In this document: in pieces, positions 46,540-57,640 of the stretch
How positions within the stretch are numbered: position 1 is the first letter of the stretch
How the letters are laid out: the number at the start of each line of letters is the position of its first letter
Origin: Ricinus communis
Taxonomy: Eukaryota; Streptophyta; Magnoliopsida; Malpighiales; Euphorbiaceae
Assembly: GCF_019578655.1 (NCBI RefSeq)
Contig: NC_063258.1
Location: 3,038,001 to 3,102,000, forward strand
Length of the DNA stretch: 64,000 nt
Direction: 5' to 3'
Program-made: the position numbers and the translations under genes
Notes under the pieces: generated by a model
Told to the model about the DNA's origin: nothing
The model's database searches: none
The model's input: the letters and a program-made list of their open reading frames with translations, nothing else

Positions 46540-49500
46540 TCGGGGTAAGTCCTCGAAAGAAGTCATAAGCTCCTCCTTCTGAAGTCAGGGGTGATCATGG
46601 ACACTTCATTTGGTGGTGGTGTGTTATTATAGTTTGACAGAGGGTTTCTGATAGGCATCATATTATACATATTTACATGCCCAATTGTTTACATTCTTGT
46701 GCTTATGGTAAACAGGTTTTGTGCAGCTGCATTGAAGGAATTTCCTTATTTACCTATAAACACTGTGAGTGATTTGAGAGATTCCTATGAGGCAATGGTT
46801 CTTAGTGTTTAATGCTGATTTGTTATGTAAGTTGTGTTTCGATATGATATCATTATAGTTTTTAAAGGTGTATAACTTGTTAGTTACTTGAGTTTCATTC
46901 TTTATATGTTGAATAGGGTTGAGTTATGAATTTTAGCATGGATTCTGAGGGGTGATTATTGCTTGTGCATGTATTGAGTTATTGATTGCTTGAGGACAAG
47001 CAAAAGCTTAAGTGTGGGGTGATTTAATAGGCATCATATTGTACATATTTACATGCCCAATTGTTTATATTCTTGTGCATAATTATCTCGTTTTATGCTA
47101 GAATCACCTGTCTTTTAGTTCCTTTCACGTTTCAGGTCATTATTGAAGGACATTGTTAATAATTGAGGGAAATACGCGTAATTACGGACCAAAATCCATC
47201 AAATTGAGCAAGGACTAGCGTTCCGAGGTTGAGCACGGTCTGGACTCCGGCAAGAGTGCCATTTTGGCATGGTTTTTGTAGCCACCACGGCCTCCACCAC
47301 GGCCCGTGTTGGCTCAACACCGGCTAAGGCACGACCTAGAAGAGGTTAATAGAACTGAATGTAGGTTCAAGACGGCCTGATCAAGACGGCTTGACCTACG
47401 AAGGGACTACATAGGCAAAAATGATTTGGTGAATTAGAGTTCGATTTTTCTGACTTGATTTCCATTATACGAACTTAAATCATTTGTTTCCAGACCTCAA
47501 TTATCGACTTTGGGAGATCAATTTCATCAATTGAAGGAAGGATTACACTTGTTTCAACATCAATTTGAAGATTAAGGCAAGATTTGGGAGCATTCAAGAG
47601 GCAAATTAGGGTTTACTATTCTGAATTGGAAAATTAGGGTTTCTCATCCAACTTATTGAAGAAGGGTGTACATGCCTTTAATATACTTTTATGATTTTAT
47701 TCCTTATTTTATGATGCTTATTAGTATGAGTAGCTAAATTGTTGTACCCAATTGGGGTTCCTATATTGTTGGATTGATCTTAATGTTATGTGATTTTGAT
47801 TGTCAATTCTTGATTCTTCTTACTTTTATTATTAATGAGAAGTCACTTTATTCATGAGACATTGTGAATTGTGGAATTTAGATTGTTTTATATAATTGAG
47901 AGATTCGTTTAGTAATCAGAAAATTGAATAGCAAGAACTGGTTAATAATCACTTAGAGATAAGGATAATTGACTAGTCAGATTAAGAATTAACAAAGCTT
48001 AATAGAGGCAGGGTAAACCTTAATGCTAATTGAATAATCGATCGTTAGGAAGAGGTTCCAACTTTAGGTTATTAGGTTTAGGAATTCAGTTATCTCGAGA
48101 GGGAGATCGAATTCAGTTAAGACTTCGTCCACAGATAATTGCAATTGATAATCAATTTAATCTCTATCTTCACTAAAATCCAATTAACTTAGGTCCCCTA
48201 GGGTTTGCTTTTCCTTCGAGAGTTTTCCTAAATCCTTTCAGATAATTTGACATTTAATTAATTGTTTGCTCATAATTAATCATAGCATAACACTTCATTG
48301 ATTTATTTAGGTTAGATAACATAAGACGCTACAATAGGTCTAGGTTCACCCTTTCCCGAGAATACGACCTTGATACTCACCATTTGTGCTAGTCTGTATC
48401 AATAGGTTCACTGCCTTAGATTGTAGCTATGTAAATAGCCTATCAGTTTCTTTTGGTACTGGGCTGGTCTGAGTCTGTCAGTTTTCTAGTATCAATAAGG
48501 TTATGAATTTCATGTTTGAGCCGGATGCAGTTTTCTGTGTTGTGGCCGGGTGCTTAGTCAAACTTGTAGTAGGTGTTGGGTTTGTAATTAGGTGCTTTTG
48601 GGTTAGGTGGGTTTTTTAAGGTGGTTGGTTGTAGCATTCCATTATGCACTAACCTCTCAAAGACCTTTGAGAGAGGTTGCCTGAAGTTGAAGAACTTCCT
48701 CAGTTGCTGGATATCATTCACATCCAGAGTTCTACTTCCTTTAGCCTGATAATTCGGCCTTCCACCAGTTCGCATAGTCTTCCTTTTATCATTATCAATT
48801 TTCTCGACTTGAAGTGCATCATCATACAAGTCCATGAAAGTCTTCGGGTTCATTATTTGAAGCCTTTCAGCCCAACTAGGAAGAACATTTCGGACTATCA
48901 TACAAACTTGGTCATCTTTAGAAGGCTTGTTCTTTGTCAACCTAGCCTTGTTTTTCCACCTGGTGAAGGAATCGAAAAAGGGCTCATTAGGCTTCTGGTG
49001 GACTCAAGATCTCTAATTGAGACATCCAACTGAGTATTATAGTCATATTTCTTAACAAATGAATTATATAGATCACGCCATTTAGCTTTAGCAGATTTTT
49101 TCAGACCATGATACTAGTTTACAATAGGTCCCTCTAGTGGCAGTACGAATAATTTGACAATTTGGATCCTATTCCGCTGTGTAGTTCCCATGATGGTGAC
49201 ATACTGCTTCAGATGAACCTTCAGATTACCAGTGCCGTTGAACTTGTTTATCTCAGGCATCCTAAACTTCGCAGGCAGCTTTTCCTTACTAGTCAATACT
49301 AATTCCTCGAAATCATAGGTTAGGTCTGACCTTTTAATTTCTAACATACCTTGCATCTTGTCAAGCCTAGCTCTTAAGCCAATTACAACTTCATTAGTGG
49401 TAAGGGTTGTCTTCATTTTGGCTTGGTCCAACACATACGTTTCAAAATCCTAGAAATTTTGGGGCACTTCCCTTCTAGCCGGGTCTTCGACATTGGCGTT

Positions 49501-49845
49501 GGCAGTAGAGCAATAGCGACAGCGGTTGCAGTAGGAGTTTTAGTTACGACTGCAACTAGGTCAATAGTAACAAGTGAATTAGCTGGTGCAATAGAAGCAG
49601 CAGGTGGGGCTTGGTTCATAGCCATCCCAACCAAAAGCTGTTTCGGATCACAGCCCTCAAGTCATCGATAATGGCATTCTTAAGGATCTCAACATCCTTC
49701 TCATTAGCTTTGTTGTTGGTCATTTCAGGTGTAGCTTCAGTCTTACTTATGGAAAGCTTAATGTCTTGGCTTTTAAGGAGCTCTCGGTGATATTAGTATC
49801 CTCTCCAGCCTTTCATTGTCTTATCTCCTCCAATCCAAAGGAGTG
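46540..49845 (-). pseudogene. O2 gag, interrupted by A3
   Basis: Minus strand. N-terminal text NKANEKDVEILKNAIIDDLR (about 49720-49660), then LVGMAMNQAPP (LVG is a one-base frame shift away). The capsid-proximal block is YDFEELVLTSKEKLPAKFRM, PEINKFNGTGNLKVHLKQYV and IVKLFVLPLEG. Then CMIVRNVLPSWAERLQIMNP and FRQPLSKVFERLVHNGML. The terminal Cys/His box (YKFD...GHNTENCIRLKHEIHNLID) is damaged, with Tyr for the first Cys and Asp-stop after it. A3 sits right after this, and the text resumes on its left side with RNPLSNYNNTPPPN. It corresponds to gag of O3 (54769-56079). Confidence 0.85.
46649..48445 (+). mobile_element. A3: small Athila-like deletion derivative nested in O2 gag
   Basis: Ends TGATAGGC (46649-46656) and GCCTATCA (48438-48445), a perfect 8-bp inverted pair. 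Perfect TSDs GTTTC flank it (46644-46648 and 48446-48450). The 5' LTR keeps only about 57 bp (to about 46705); then comes about 320 bp of internal 3' DNA ending in GAGGACAAGCAAAAGCTTAA and the purine run GTGTGGGGTGAT, then a full 3' LTR (47025-48445, 1421 bp, first bases TAATAGGC). No coding sequence remains. O2 gag reads on from one side to the other, confirming the insertion. Confidence 0.92.
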
Positions 49846-49850
49846 TCTAT

Positions 49851-50036
49851 ATGGCTAAAAATAAAAGGGATAATATGATATGTGTAATGCATGAGATGCA
49901 TGATGCGCGTGCCATGCACAAGGAACCACAAAGAAAAGGGTTAGCACAAACATTAATATACAAAGCATCCTTCCAACCTTATTACTCCTGCACACAGTTC
50001 ATGGTGAAGGTTTCTTCCCTAGAATTTTGGGTCTAG
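49851..50036 (+). other. Antisense small ORF in the O2 leader, 61 codons
   Basis: Opposite to O2, next to the gag start. It runs MAKNKRDNMICVMHEMHDAR...FQPYYSCTQF...LEFWV. The homologous place in O3 (54532-54717, minus) holds an open frame of exactly 61 codons, alignable without gaps, with 29 identical residues by my count; the block FQPYYSxTQF is the best kept. Neighbouring leader ORFs are not open in both copies. It may be a real small antisense gene or a chance survivor of DNA homology. Confidence 0.35.
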
Positions 50037-50566
50037 GCATTCTATTAGTAGGGAATAGTAGGCCCGATGTACATGCTATAAACTCTCAAAGTAGATAAAA
50101 CAAACAAAATGATGTTTTTCTGTATTAGCATAAAGCCTGCATACTTTGGGCCTAGGGCCTTATTCTATATGTTCTTGGGCCAAAGCTTTCCAATATGCGG
50201 GCTTAAGTACTTATAAGGACAAATATCTACATTAGCAAGCAATCGGGTCCCTAAGGGAGATTGCTACTGTTATTACCATGAGCCGAGTCTTGGGTAAGGA
50301 TAAAAGGCTCCGACAAGCAAAAAGTGTTCTTTCTTGGCTCGTCTCCCCACTCAAGGGTCCTTACAATGAAGAAAATTCAGTCATTACTTATAAGTGGTGG
50401 TTAGCCAATGTTGCAATTCTAGGGTTCGAGTGGAACCAAAGAACTACTAACCAACCCATCGGGGCTATAGGGACAAATGTGCACAATGTATGAAAGTGTA
50501 GATGTAGGAACCACTCATTAAATAATAGAATTAAAGATAGACATATACTGGAATCAACTTCTCTTA
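50037..50566 (-). other. O2 untranslated leader
   Basis: Co-linear, inverted, with the O3 leader (54013-54530) and partly with O4 (59560-59699). Shared phrases include GGATAAAAGGCTCC, CAAAAAGTGTTCTTTCTTGG and CTAGGGTTCGAGTGGA. The 71-codon plus-strand ORF 50278-50493 has stops in O3 and is not counted as a gene. Confidence 0.6.
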
Positions 50567-50584
50567 TCCCTAACGGAGTTGCTA
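50567..50584 (-). promoter_or_regulatory. O2 primer-binding site, tRNA-Arg-like, decayed
   Basis: Minus strand TAGCAACTCCGTTAGGGA. The same position holds TGGTGACTCTACTATGGA in O3 and TGGCAATTCCAAATGGGA in O4. Together they point to an ancestral site close to TGGCGACTC...GGGGA, the kind reported for Tat/Ogre elements and attributed to tRNA-Arg. Confidence 0.6.
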
Positions 50585-50589
50585 CTGTC

Positions 50590-50985
50590 GGCGATGATTT
50601 GGGGCGCGCATCAAAGTGTTTTTAGCAACTATGATACTACAAGGTTTTTCAACTTAATCGGGAACACGGTAACTAGTCACAAAGACTAGCACAGAGATGG
50701 GAGTCACCACTAGGGGAACCGAGACACTTTTACTAATAAGTGAGATTTCTCGATTCCATAAGGAAGCTTACATCATAAATCTAAGGATCTAGAAGCTAAC
50801 TTCGTTATTTGTGTATATCTCTCTTTAATTGTATTACTTAACGGCTTTTACTTATAAATGTAACATAAATATTTATACACATCAAGCACTACATTATATA
50901 AAGTTCACCTAAACCTAGTCCATTTTATTAAAGCCAACCCATACTCAATGTTATTAACCTAACTTACAATGAATTACGTACAAGG
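50590..50985 (-). mobile_element. O2 5' LTR, terminal part
   Basis: Minus-oriented LTR end: complement of GACTAGCACAGAGATGGGAG, ATTCCATAAGGAAGC and TTACTTATAAATGTAAC, matching the O3, O1 and O5 LTR ends. It breaks off near 50985 where a Q fragment follows. Confidence 0.7.
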
Positions 50986-50989
50986 CCCA

Positions 50990-51455
50990 AGAATTTGCAG
51001 CACTCAGATCTCCATCAATCTTGATATCGTGCATAATGAATCAGCAGAGCTAAAGCCTTTCAACTTTATCTTAGGAGAAGTCTTGAAAATCAATAGAATC
51101 ATCTATAAGCTTGACAAAAGAGACTATGAGGGCTTTAATTCACCCTTCTCAAGCAATCATATCTTAAAAAAGAAAAAGAAAGAGAAAAGCCTGCTAAGTC
51201 AAAAACCTGAAAAAGTGGCTTAGGCAAAAGTTAAGGCGTAAAAGTAAGAAAAGAGAACGCTAAGTAGAAAACCCAAAAGGGCAGCTTAGAAAAGAATAAA
51301 AGTTTGCTAAGTTGAAAACTCGAAAGAGCAACTTAGGCAAAAGATAAGACATTAGCCTACTAAGTGAAAACTTGAAAGGGCCACTTAGGTAGAAGTTAAG
51401 GCGTAAAAGTAAGAAAAGAAAAGAGATTTGGTCGCTATCTACATGAGATTATGGC
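50990..51455 (-). pseudogene. O5: fragment of antisense ORF Q with its intron
   Basis: The minus strand matches the Q intron: a donor-like GTAGATAGCGACCAAATCT at 51442, aligned to GTATGTAACCAAATCT of O1, then an expanded repeat array, then TTGCTTGAGAAG after the acceptor side, aligned to the exon start of O1. Exon text is too decayed to read as protein. Confidence 0.55.
51190..51410 (-). repeat. Q-intron minisatellite in O5, four or more units
   Basis: Units begin CTAAGTCAAAAACCTGAAAA, CTAAGTAGAAAACCCAAAAG, CTAAGTTGAAAACTCGAAAG and CTAAGTGAAAACTTGAAAGG, each followed within about 12 bases by GCTTAG or ACTTAGG and a purine-rich spacer. This is the longest of the three arrays. Confidence 0.8.
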
Positions 51456-51559
51456 AAAGCCAAACTATCATTGCACAAGTATCACTACAGCCTCCAAGCA
51501 AAACTATTCAGTCCTTTAGCTAATTCTCTAAGATACTTGTACTGATTTGAGTGGTGTAC

Positions 51560-53020
51560 TAGATTCCATAAGGAAGCTTTACCACATGTAGAGATAGATT
51601 CAGAAGCAAATTCCTTATTTGTGTATCTTAGTCTTATTTTATTAGTTAACAAGCTATTCCCTATAAATACAACAGTTTAAATTTACAAGCATCCAATATA
51701 TCATGTGAGGTCCTCTTAAGTCTAGCCCATTTTATTAAGCCCAAACTAGATTTAGTTAATTAAACTATTTTACTAATTAATTATGGCAAGGATCACCTAG
51801 TCTAGTCCTTTAAGCCTAAAGGGACTACCTTTTATGCTGAGGCCTTATTAGCTGATCTTAAATCTAATGTGGCTAATTGATTTAATTAAAGCATGTCAAA
51901 CCCTACTAAGTCCATATGGATTTTAAATTTAAGCCCATTTCACCATTCTTTAACCTAATAGACTACTTTTTCATTCATGGTCCAATTTTAACCTAAAGTG
52001 TATATGTGCAGTTTTAATTAGGCAATCACAAAGCAAATATTTGGCATCCATAAAACAAAACTGAAATACATGAAATTAAATCTAACTATTACAACCCTCC
52101 TATAATTAATAAGTTGAAAGAAAACACCTAAAATTAAGCTAAATTATACAAAAATCGATCAAACTACAGAAATCCCAAATTAGGGCAAATAACAGTGTAT
52201 AGCCGACCGACTAGGTCACAGAGCTAATCGGCTCTGCCTAGAGCCGATGCTTTAGGGCTTTTCCTTAGCTGATTCTTCAATTTTCTTGAAATTCTCACGC
52301 CTTGCAGCCAATTTTACATGCACATAAGGTCAAAATATAATGAGAAACGCAAAATATCATACTCATAACCTAAGATAATCATATTATTAGAGTTAATTTC
52401 CAAGACATCATATTATTAGATTCAAAATCCAATAAAACTAGAAATATGTTAATTCATAAGAAATCCTAATCTAATAATGTGAATCATTCAAAGATCAACA
52501 TAGACATGTTTCTAGAATAATCAATTAACATTAAAAAATCATTAGGGGAAAGATTGGTCGATGATGCTGGATGTGCGGGAACCCTCAAGTCGTCACCCTT
52601 GATTGCTTATCTACAAGTCTCTAGTGATGATGAAGTTGTTGAACTGAATAGCGGATGAGGATCCAACATTATCTAGGATATAGTAAAGCTTCTTTTGAAT
52701 TGAAGAGCGGATGAGTTCTTTCTTAGTGATTTATGACTAAAATTATAAAAAAACCTCTATACCTTTTGAGAACGTAGGGCTTTTCAATGTGTTTCTAACA
52801 ACTAATATTTGCTAAAAGTTAATAAGAATTAGTAACCCTAGAATAAGTTATAATGATGCATATATAAAGCTAAGGTTTTAGGAAACCCTAAAGAAGTAGA
52901 TAGACTCATATCAATTTTTCAAAAAGAAAAGATATCCTTTATGAGTTATTAATATCCAATAAGTAGTCCTTTATGAGTTATCATTAAATACCTTCTAGAA
53001 TCTCCTTGTTTTTATTATTT
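51560..53020 (-). mobile_element. O5 LTR, reverse orientation
   Basis: The left end matches the O2 LTR (GATTCCATAAGGAAGCTT, ACAAGCTATTCCCTATAAATAC). To the right it parallels the O4 LTR (TCTAGCCCATTTTATTAAG; the minisatellite; CACATAAGGTCAAAATATAATG). The LTR end itself is missing at 51560 and the other boundary is unclear near 53000. About 52560-52740 is a higher-complexity insert-like stretch. Confidence 0.55.
52201..52255 (+). repeat. 20-21-bp palindromic-core minisatellite, O5 LTR
   Basis: Units at 52201, 52222 and 52242: AGCCGACCGACTAGGTCAC, AGCTAATCGGCTCTGCC and AGCCGATGC. Confidence 0.7.
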
Positions 53021-53991
53021 TTGGCATTTTAAAGTCAAAATACGCACAAAACGACACCAAATTTTGAAAATTAGCTAATTTATGGTTTTATTTCGCTTTT
53101 GTAACTTTTATTTTGATGTTATTCTCTATCTTATCTTATCCTATCCTAATTTCTTTTAACTTCTGTTCATGTCGATATTGGCTCTAGGATGCGAATTGTA
53201 CTAGCAATTGAAGGAATCAAACAAAACCTGTCTTGAGACCCTAGAGCCGATCAGCTCTTCATGCATAGCCAGTCGGTTGATCAAGCTAGAAACCATATTT
53301 TATGTATTTTTGGCATATTTCGATGTATTTTTGGTCTCTATATAGTTTTAGGTCTTTTCAGTTTCGTAATCATAGTTGTAGGCGGGTTGTAATAGTTAGG
53401 ATTTTTTTCCTTTTTGCTTTGTTTTCTTTATTTTTGTATGTTAACCCAATGCATGATTAAGTGACTGATTAATTAAAATGGGCCATATAGATTTAGGACT
53501 AAAAAATGATCCAACATGAATTTGATAGTCTAATAGGCTAATCAATCTTAGTTTGGCCTAAAACCCTAAAATCCAAGTAGACTAGCAAGCTTACACATAA
53601 TTGGTTAGTAAGCTAGATTAACAACTTAAACATGAGCTGGGCTTGAATAAAATGGGCTAGACTTAGCTGTATTTTGTGTTGTTTTATATGCCTGTGTATA
53701 AGTTGCTAGCATTTATAAGGAATACTTTGTTAAACAATAAATTTAAAGACTAATATACAGAAATAAGGAAGTTGGCTTTCGGATCCATCTCTATACTCTA
53801 TAGTATAAGCTTCCTTATGGAATATGAGAAACACCACTCATTAGTGAAAGTGTCCCAGTGATTACCCAGGTGGTGACTCCCATCTCCGGCTAATCTCAAT
53901 CATTAGTTAGCATGTTCTCGATTAGGTTGAAAAGCCTTATAGTGCCGTAGTCGCTAAAGACACTTGGATGCGTACTTGAAACCGTTGCCCA
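53021..53991 (+). mobile_element. O3 5' LTR
   Basis: Ends ...GCTAAAGACACTTGGATGCG...ACCGTTGCCCA just before AAG and the primer site. The last 350 bp align with the LTR ends of O1, O2, O4 and O5. The start is not defined; text related to the O5 LTR in the other orientation begins near 53020, so O3 and O5 LTRs form an inverted pair. The minisatellite at 53245 lies inside. Confidence 0.65.
53245..53288 (+). repeat. 22-bp palindromic-core minisatellite, O3 LTR
   Basis: Two units at 53245 and 53267: AGCCGATCAGCTCTTCATGC and AGCCAGTCGGTTGATC. Confidence 0.65.
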
Positions 53992-53994
53992 AAG

Positions 53995-54012
53995 TGGTGA
54001 CTCTACTATGGA
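53995..54012 (+). promoter_or_regulatory. O3 primer-binding site, tRNA-Arg-like
   Basis: TGGTGACTCTACTATGGA, three bases after the LTR end. See O2 for the comparison between copies. Confidence 0.6.
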
Positions 54013-54531
54013 TAAGAGAAGTCGTTGCCAGTGTATGTTTGTGTTTAAATTTACTATTTAATAAATTATTCTTGCATCACTACACTTTCACACACACTCT
54101 AAATATTGGTCCCTATAACCCTAATGGCATTGGCTAGCGGTTCTTTGGATCCACTCAAATCCTAGAATTGCGACACTGGCTACCATCACTCAGTGTATTT
54201 TCTTTGTCACATGAAGTCTTGACTAGGGAGACGAGCCAAGAAAGAACACTTTTTGCTTGTGGGAGCCTTTTATCCTTACCCCAAACTCAGCTCATGGTAA
54301 TGACCATAGTATTCTCCCCTAGGTACCTTGTTGCTTGCTATGTGAGATGTTCTTCCTTGTAAGTGTTTGAAGCCCAAATATTGAAAGGCCTTGGCTCAAA
54401 TATGAAACCAAGCCCCAAGCTTGTGGAGGCTTTTATGCTTACACTGAGAAACATCACCTTGTTTGATTTAAATCTACTTTAAAAGATTATGGCATGCGAA
54501 TCGGGCCTATTATTCCTTATTGATAGAAAGC

Positions 54532-54717
54532 CTAAACCAAAAATTCTAGGAAAAAAAGACTCACCACGAACTGTGTGTGGGAGTAATAAGGTTGGAAGGA
54601 TGAATTGTATACTACTATGTATGTGCTAACCCTTTTTCTTTTGTCCTTGTGCATAGCATGTGCATCATACATCCCATGCATTGCATGCACCATACTAGCC
54701 TTTTCTTTTTTAGCCAT
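54532..54717 (-). other. Antisense small ORF in the O3 leader, 61 codons
   Basis: Minus-strand ORF MAKKEKASMVHAMHGMYDAH...FQPYYSHTQF...LEFLV, the counterpart of 49851-50036 in O2. Both lie opposite the leader close to the gag start. The gag frame of O3 carries stops, yet this frame is open. Confidence 0.35.
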
Positions 54718-54768
54718 CTAGACTCTCATGTGGCTTGAAAGAGGCCAATTTCCCTGAGAATCAGAACT

Positions 54769-56079
54769 ATGTTAGAGCCTTTAGAAAGACTGAAGCACCA
54801 AGAAGAGATGGCCAATGAAAGAGCGAATGAACAAGATGTTGAGATCCTCAATAATGTTGTAATCAAAGACTTGAGGGGTGTGATTGGGGAGAAACTTCAC
54901 CAACTGCTGGTTGGGATGGCTGCAAACCAAGCCCCACCTGGTACTCCAGCTGGACTGGCTAACCCGCCTATTATTATTGATCCAGCTGTGGTTGCTGTTG
55001 AGACTATTGCCGCCAATACTCCCGCAGCTAATGCCAATGCTGAAGACCCAGCTAAAAGGGGAGTGCCCCAGAACTTTTGGAATCTCGATGAGTTCATGCT
55101 TGACCAGACTAAGAGGGAGACTACCCTTGCCACCAACCAAGCTGTAAGTGGACTGAGTGCCCAGCTTAACAAGATGCAGGTTATGCTAGAAATCAAAGAT
55201 TTGGACCCAACCTATGATTTCGAAGAGCTAGTATTAATAGGGGAAGACAAGCTGCCTGTGAAGTTCAAGATGCCCGACATGAACAAGTTCAATGGGATAA
55301 GTGACCTGAAAGTTCATCTAAAGTAGTACGTGACCATCATGGGAACACTCAGTTGTGCAGGACCCAGAATTTTAAGCTATTTTTGCTAACACTAGAAGGA
55401 CCCATAGTCAACTAGTACCTCGGTCTAGAGAAAATCTGCTTAAGGTTGAGTGGCGTGATTTATGAAACTCCTTTATCAAGCACTAGGACTACAAAACTCA
55501 TTTGGAGGTGTTAATGAGGGAACTCAAATCCACTAAATAGAAGCCAAATGAGTCCTCTGATTTCCTGACCAAGTGGAAGAACGAGGCTTGCCTGATGAAG
55601 AATAAGTCCTTTGAAAAGGACCAGGTTTGTGTGGTGGTCTGAAATGTCCTTCCTGGATAGGTCAAAAGGTTGTAGATGATGAACCTGCAGACCTTTATGG
55701 ATCTGTATGGTGACGGGCTACAGTCGAGGAATAAAGAATGATAAGAAAAAGATCGTAAGAACTGGCAAAGGGCAAATTACTAGGCTGGAGGGAGTAGGAC
55801 TGTGGACTTAAACAGTGTGCAGCATCGAGGAAGTTTTCTAACTTCAAGCAACCTCTCTTTAAGATCTTTGAGAGATTGGTTCAGAATGGCATTATGCTCC
55901 AACTTACCACCCTAAAGAACCCACTAAATTCAAACACACCCGAATACAAGCCCAACACTTACTGCAAATTCCACCAAGAACCTAGTCACTACACCAATAA
56001 CTGCATACGGCTGAAGCATGAAATCCAAGACCTTATAAATGCTGGAAAGCTCACTGACCAAACCAACCTAGAACTATAA
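54769..56079 (+). pseudogene. O3 gag (Tat/Ogre-like)
   Basis: An open stretch 54769-55326 reads EEMANERANEQDVEILNNVV, an Ala/Pro-rich linker, LDEFMLDQTKRETTLATNQA, YDFEELVLIGEDKLPVKF and NKFNGISDLKVHLK, ending at a TAG where O2 has CAG (HLKQYV). After a broken middle (TKWKNEACLMKNKSF, KDQVCVVV) the last part 55876-56079 holds PEYKPNTYCKFHQEPSHYTN and NCIRLKHEIQDLINAGK. The box CX2HX4HX4C there is a variant nucleic-acid-binding knuckle typical of Tat gag. Together with O2 it defines the family; this copy is inactive. Confidence 0.88.
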
Positions 56080-56599
56080 GAAACCCCTTACCAAGCTATA
56101 ACAACACACCACCACCAAACTAAATGTTCATGATTAACCATGACTTCAGCAGAAAGGAAATCATGAACTCTTTCGTAGACCTACTCCAAGTCTAGCCAGC
56201 AGCCGAGCCACAAAACCTATAAAGAACCTTTACCACATTAGGGGCACTTCTATTTGTGGTGTTTCGACACCTAAAATGGAGTAGGAAGCTTAAGCCCCAA
56301 TCATCAAAAGATAGCTCTAAACCTCATAATAGTCAGTATTATGAGTATTACTAAGCTTTCGGGCATGTGACGAACTAGAGCAATCGTCTCAAGCATGAGA
56401 TCCAAGACTTAATCAACTTTGGAGAATAGGAGGTTGAGAAACTTTCTCGATATGAGTGTGAAGACATGCTTGGGCAGCCCTCGTGCAAAAATTTTTTTAG
56501 GGTCTAGTATGCGATGCCACCCTCAGTTGATATTCGGATCGAGAATATCGTGCTAAGTGGTTGAGGATTAGATGATGATCAAACCACTTGCGATCCTTT

Positions 56600-57640
56600 C
56601 TCCTAGAGGTCTAGAAAGAAGGGGAAAAGAAGTCAGTAATGGCTATCGACATCTGGTATAGTTCCAGGAATGAGAATGAGGTTCAAGCGCTGAGGCCAAG
56701 GACATATGGGTAGACAAGGATTTCGAGACTGAGCTAGGGGGTAAGGGTAAGGATACCGGGGTACAAGAGCTGAAACAAGAGAAACAATTACTTGAAGATG
56801 GAATGCCATGTTGCTAGAATGGTGGAAGAAGGAGAAGAAGATAGCTGATGTCTGGGAGCTGCTGATGCATTTATTAGAGCACAGAAAGGCTCTAATCCAA
56901 GCCTTAGCTGCTATGTGTCAGCATAGCAGCTACCCTTAAAGAGACGATCAAAACAATAATTGACAAGACCATCGGGATGATCACCTTTTCAGATGAGAAC
57001 TTACCACTTGAGGGAAAGGACCACAACAAGGCCCTTTACATAGTAGCAAAGGTGAAAAGGAAGACAACCCCATGTGTGATGGTTCATGATGGGTCCGCTA
57101 TCAATGTATGTCCATCTCGCATACTCCTTAAACTTACCTAAAACTATCAGACATCGTCATAAAGGCTTATGACGAGATAAAAAGGGACGTATAAGGGATG
57201 CTTTCAGCACTAGTGATGACAGGTCCAATTGAATCCTAGGTGGAGTTTATTGTCCTAGACATCATAGTAACTTTTGCATTATTATTGAGAAGGCAATGGT
57301 TTCATACCCTAGGAGGAGTCCCTTCTACAATGCATTAGAAGGTGAAATTTCCTCATGAAGGCGAGATCGTCATTGTTCACGCTGAAGGTGGTGGGGTCAT
57401 CTCGACAATCTAGGAAGTTGTCAAAGAGGTGAATGCCCCTACTAGAATCCAAGTGGCTATTCTCTACGAGAACTACATGCATCCTAATTAGCCAATATGT
57501 TTAAGAAGATGAACTTCATGCCTGGATTAGGGCTGGAAAAGAATCAATAGGGTGTTGTGGTGCTGCTAGACTTCAAAAGAGGTGTTTGTCTAGGAGTTCA
57601 AGCCCTACTCTAAGGAGCTCGAACCTGTTCGTGTAACTGG
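56600..57640 (+). pseudogene. O3 aspartic protease region
   Basis: IDKTIGMITFSDENLPLEGK and DHNKALYIVAKVKRKTTPC lead to the active-site block VMVHDGSAINVCPSRILL (about 57075-57125), with the D-G-S centre of Tat proteases intact. Downstream text is broken: a PSTMH.KVKFPHEGEIVIVH-like block near 57330-57380 marks the end of the domain in another frame. Confidence 0.8.

Noticed and set aside
48677..49033. 118-codon plus-strand ORF opposite O2 gag, and a 119-codon minus-strand ORF opposite O3 gag (54781-55140)
   Set aside because: Both mirror the gag coding sequence but lie at different parts of it and do not align with each other, unlike the 61-codon leader ORF. Treated as shadows.
50278..50493. 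71-codon plus-strand ORF in the O2 leader
   Set aside because: The homologous O3 DNA has an early stop and a frame change, and O4 keeps only part. Not conserved as a protein.
51190..51410. Possible CRISPR-like array because of regularly repeated fold-back units
   Set aside because: Units vary in sequence and spacing, sit in a plant retroelement intron and have no associated genes.
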